The notes beneath the pieces were generated by a model. That model worked only from the letters and a program-made list of their open reading frames with translations, ran no database searches and was not told where the DNA came from. Positions 62,075-64,000 of a stretch of DNA of 64,000 nt are shown here, piece by piece. The translations under genes and the position numbers were made by a program. Source of the DNA: Parerythrobacter_A sp963761775 (GTDB taxonomy: Bacteria > Pseudomonadota > Alphaproteobacteria > Sphingomonadales > Sphingomonadaceae); NCBI GenBank assembly GCA_963761775.1, contig CAVXIF010000012.1:248001-312000 (forward strand), given 5' to 3'. Every line of letters begins with the position of its first letter. Within the stretch, counting starts at the first letter, position 1.

Positions 62075-62869
62075 TCAGGCGGCAGGTGTTACGGCTCGCG
62101 CAGGCCCCACTTCTCGCGCAGGAAGTCCGGCGGCGCGAAGGGCAGCGTGCGCTTCGGCAATCGAGTGTTGGCCGAAATGGAAGATCGAGGCGGCGAGCAC
62201 CGCGCTGGCATGGCCTTTCGTCACGCCTTCGACCAAATGGTCCAGCGTCCCTACCCCGCCGCTGGCGATGACCGGTACCGATACCGCGTCGGCGATAGTG
62301 CGGGTCAGCGCGAGATCATAACCCGCCTTGGTGCCGTCGCCGTCCATCGAGGTAACGAGCAATTCGCCCGCGCCCAGTTCGGCAAGCTTGACGGCATGCT
62401 CCACCGCGTCGACGCCTGTGGGTCTGCGCCCGCCATGCGTGAAGATTTCCCATCGCCCCGTCGATACCGCGCGCGCATCGACCGACGCGACGACGCACTG
62501 GCTGCCGAAGCGTGCCGCGATCTCGCCGACCAGTTCGGGCCGCGCCACCGCCGCGCTGTTTACCGCGACCTTGTCCGCGCCCGCCAGCAGCAGCGCACGG
62601 GCATCGTCGGCACTGCGCACTCCGCCCCCGACAGTCAGCGGCATGAAGCACACCGCCGCCGTTCGCCGCACGATATCGAGCAGCGTCCCGCGCCCTTCGT
62701 GCGTGGCCGAAATATCCAGAAAACACAGCTCGTCCGCCCCCGCCGCGTCGTAGGCCCGCGCCTGTTCGACCGGATCGCCCGCATCGACCAGATCGACGAA
62801 GTTTACCCCCTTCACCACGCGCCCCTCCGCCATATCGAGGCACGGTATGACGCGCACGCGGACGGTCAT
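62075..62869 (-). CDS. hisF: Imidazole glycerol phosphate synthase cyclase subunit
   Basis: 264 residues of TIM-barrel fold. Asp12 in VIPCLDMAEGRVVKGVNF and the second catalytic Asp in VTSMDGDGTKAGYD, together with SATHEGRG, PLTVGGGVRSADDA and VIASGGVGTLDHL, are the HisF signatures. It forms imidazole-glycerol phosphate and AICAR with HisH. The start overlaps the stop of the small membrane-protein gene (ATGA). Confidence 0.96.
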   Translation of the reverse strand: MTVRVRVIPCLDMAEGRVVKGVNFVDLVDAGDPVEQARAYDAAGADELCFLDISATHEGRGTLLDIVRRTAAVCFMPLTVGGGVRSADDARALLLAGADKVAVNSAAVARPELVGEIAARFGSQCVVASVDARAVSTGRWEIFTHGGRRPTGVDAVEHAVKLAELGAGELLVTSMDGDGTKAGYDLALTRTIADAVSVPVIASGGVGTLDHLVEGVTKGHASAVLAASIFHFGQHSIAEAHAALRAAGLPAREVGPARAVTPAA

Positions 62870-63141
62870 GTCTGGGCCGGAAGGTTTATGGTCACGGTCG
62901 TTTTCCGTTCGCCGCTGCCCAGGGCAGGATACAGCGCGGCGACGATGAACGGCGCGACCAGACCAAAGCCCGCCGCCAACGCCCCCGGAGCCGGACCGCT
63001 ATACCGATCCGCAGCCAGAAAAGCAGACGCAGCGAACACGAAGGAAATGAGGCCAAGCAACAGCCCCGCGACCGCCCCAATCGTGCCCCAGCCGGTGGCG
63101 AGCCACAGCAGCGGGCTTACCAGAAACCAGGCTCTGGTCAT
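62866..63141 (-). CDS. Small hypothetical membrane protein in the his run
   Basis: 91 residues with three hydrophobic segments (about 5-22, 22-48, 55-72). It has no recognised motif. It lies between hisA (43 bases away) and hisF (ATGA overlap), so it is co-transcribed with histidine genes, but nothing in it points to a role in histidine synthesis. Confidence 0.6.
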   Translation of the reverse strand: MTRAWFLVSPLLWLATGWGTIGAVAGLLLGLISFVFAASAFLAADRYSGPAPGALAAGFGLVAPFIVAALYPALGSGERKTTVTINLPAQT

Positions 63142-63184
63142 TTATTCTCCCCAGCTCTGCCGGGAAGGATCAAGCTCGCCCGGA

Positions 63185-63925
63185 TCACGCCCGCGCCCCG
63201 GCCTTTCGGGCCATCGCCAACGCCGCTGCAAGGTCCAGCCTTCCGTCATACAGCGCACGGCCCGTAATCACGCCCTCGATCCCGTCCTGCGCGTGCATCG
63301 ACAGGATGTGGATATCGTCCAGCCCCTTCACGCCGCCGCTCGCGATGACGGGCAGGTCGGTGCGATGCGCAAGTTCCAGCGTCGCGTCGATATTGCAGCC
63401 CTTGAGCATCCCGTCGCGCCCGATATCGGTGAACAGCAGCGCGGCGACGCCCGCATCTTCGAACCGGCGCGCCATGTCATGCACCGGCACGTCGGACTGC
63501 GCGGCCCAGCCGTCGGTGGCCACCATACCGTCGCGCGCATCGACCGCCACCACGATGCCGCCTTCGTATTCGCGCGCCACCGCCTTCACGAAATCGGGGT
63601 CTTTCAGCGCGGCGGTCCCGATGACGATGCGCGCCACGCCCGCCTCGAACCAGCCCGCCACATCTGCAGGCGTGCGAATACCACCGCCCAGCTGCACGTG
63701 GCCGGGAAAAGCCGCCACGATGGCCTCCACCGCCGAGCGATTTACCGCGCTGCCTGCGAACGAGCCGTCGAGATCGACGACGTGCAGATGCTCCGCGCCC
63801 GCCTCGGCGAACAGTACGGCCTGCGCGGCGGGATCGTCGCCATAGACGGTTGCGCGGTCCATATCCCCTTCAGCGAGACGGACGACCTGTCCGGCCTTGA
63901 GGTCGATTGCGGGAAAGACGATCAT
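63185..63925 (-). CDS. hisA: Phosphoribosylformimino-5-aminoimidazole carboxamide ribotide isomerase
   Basis: 246 residues. HisA catalyses the ProFAR-to-PRFAR isomerisation in histidine synthesis. Asp8 in IVFPAIDLKAGQVVRL and the second Asp in LFTDIGRDGMLKG are the catalytic pair. QLGGGIRTPADV, IVIGTAALKDP and VIASGGVKGLDDI are the phosphate-binding loops. It follows hisH after 13 bases and precedes a small membrane-protein gene and hisF. Confidence 0.96.
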   Translation of the reverse strand: MIVFPAIDLKAGQVVRLAEGDMDRATVYGDDPAAQAVLFAEAGAEHLHVVDLDGSFAGSAVNRSAVEAIVAAFPGHVQLGGGIRTPADVAGWFEAGVARIVIGTAALKDPDFVKAVAREYEGGIVVAVDARDGMVATDGWAAQSDVPVHDMARRFEDAGVAALLFTDIGRDGMLKGCNIDATLELAHRTDLPVIASGGVKGLDDIHILSMHAQDGIEGVITGRALYDGRLDLAAALAMARKAGARA

Positions 63926-63938
63926 GCCAATGTCTCCA

Positions 63939-64000
63939 TCACGGGCGCCACTCCATAAAACGCTGAAGAAACGCCAGCCCGTAGCCCTGGCTTTTTTCCG
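63939..64000 (-). CDS. hisH: Imidazole glycerol phosphate synthase glutaminase subunit, C-terminus only
   Basis: The last 19 codons are in the window. The ending EKSQGYGLAFLQRFMEW-RP is the typical HisH C-terminus, including the Glu of the His-x-Glu pair (HPEKSQ) of the glutaminase triad. The rest lies beyond base 64000. It is followed by hisA on the same strand, the usual order. Confidence 0.9.
   Translation of the reverse strand, partial: EKSQGYGLAFLQRFMEWRP

Noticed and set aside
1..64000. CRISPR arrays, insertion sequences, rRNA, replication origin
   Set aside because: I found no regularly spaced repeats, transposase genes, rRNA segments or DnaA-box clusters.

Overview
The window looks like chromosomal DNA of a GC-rich alphaproteobacterium, most likely a sphingomonad (Erythrobacteraceae or Sphingomonadaceae). 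This rests on three TonB-dependent receptor genes, the tol-pal and his gene orders, a DHBP synthase with an N-terminal helix-turn-helix, a small PEP-CTERM protein, infC with a non-ATG start, and short dispersed repeats of a kind common in that group. Both ends are cut inside genes: virB4 on the left and hisH on the right.

Layout. 1-1347 (minus) is the start of a virB1-2-3-4 type IV secretion operon. 1424-6492 holds a small TPR-like protein, a surface lipoprotein and a large TonB receptor, with Pho-box-like motifs upstream of the lipoprotein. 6503-12981 holds a DUF2339 membrane protein with a divergent TetR gene and a strong operator-like inverted repeat, a Crp-type regulator, a flavin reductase, and a divergent ribB with a perfect 20-bp palindrome between the last two. 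13005-17293 carries acyl-CoA genes (acyl-CoA dehydrogenase, alpha/beta hydrolase, CoA-transferase/racemase, crotonase). 17606-20630 holds a polyprenyl sugar-phosphate transferase and a cNMP-domain flavoprotein. 20751-32122 is a catabolic cluster: TonB receptor, aldehyde dehydrogenase, acyl-CoA ligase, a TetR/histidine-phosphatase reading frame, a 151-aa unknown, an APH-type kinase, an SDR, a cytochrome P450 and a divergent SDR. Most of these genes overlap by ATGA. The kinase, unknown, SDR and ligase recall the levulinate (Lva) logic of phosphorylating a hydroxyacyl-CoA.

32206-38719 is a surface-glycan cluster (two GT2 enzymes, two methyltransferases, GtrA, a 2OG-Fe(II) oxygenase, a GT-C-like membrane protein), followed by tRNA-Ser(GGA). 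39008-40910 holds a zincin-like protease and a cyclophilin with an unusual insertion. 40911-42333 has no convincing protein gene. It contains two 261-bp repeat copies flanking a promoter-to-terminator segment rich in hairpins, a candidate structured RNA. 42334-53427 is mainly housekeeping: Rel/SpoT, DUF421, an M1 peptidase, HemF, PdeM, IF-3, DUF547, a membrane protein, a PLP sulfur-amino-acid enzyme and an SDR. 53515-56392 holds a third TonB receptor, a J-domain protein and a 31-aa ORF. 56395-60965 (minus) is ybgC-tolQRAB-pal, and 61078-64000 (minus) is hisH-hisA-x-hisF-PEP-CTERM-hisE-HIT.

At least nine genes are interrupted by single-base frameshifts, including ribB, which is normally essential. 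Each is repaired by adding or removing one base, so consensus errors are a serious possibility, and the interruptions should not be taken as real gene loss without checking.
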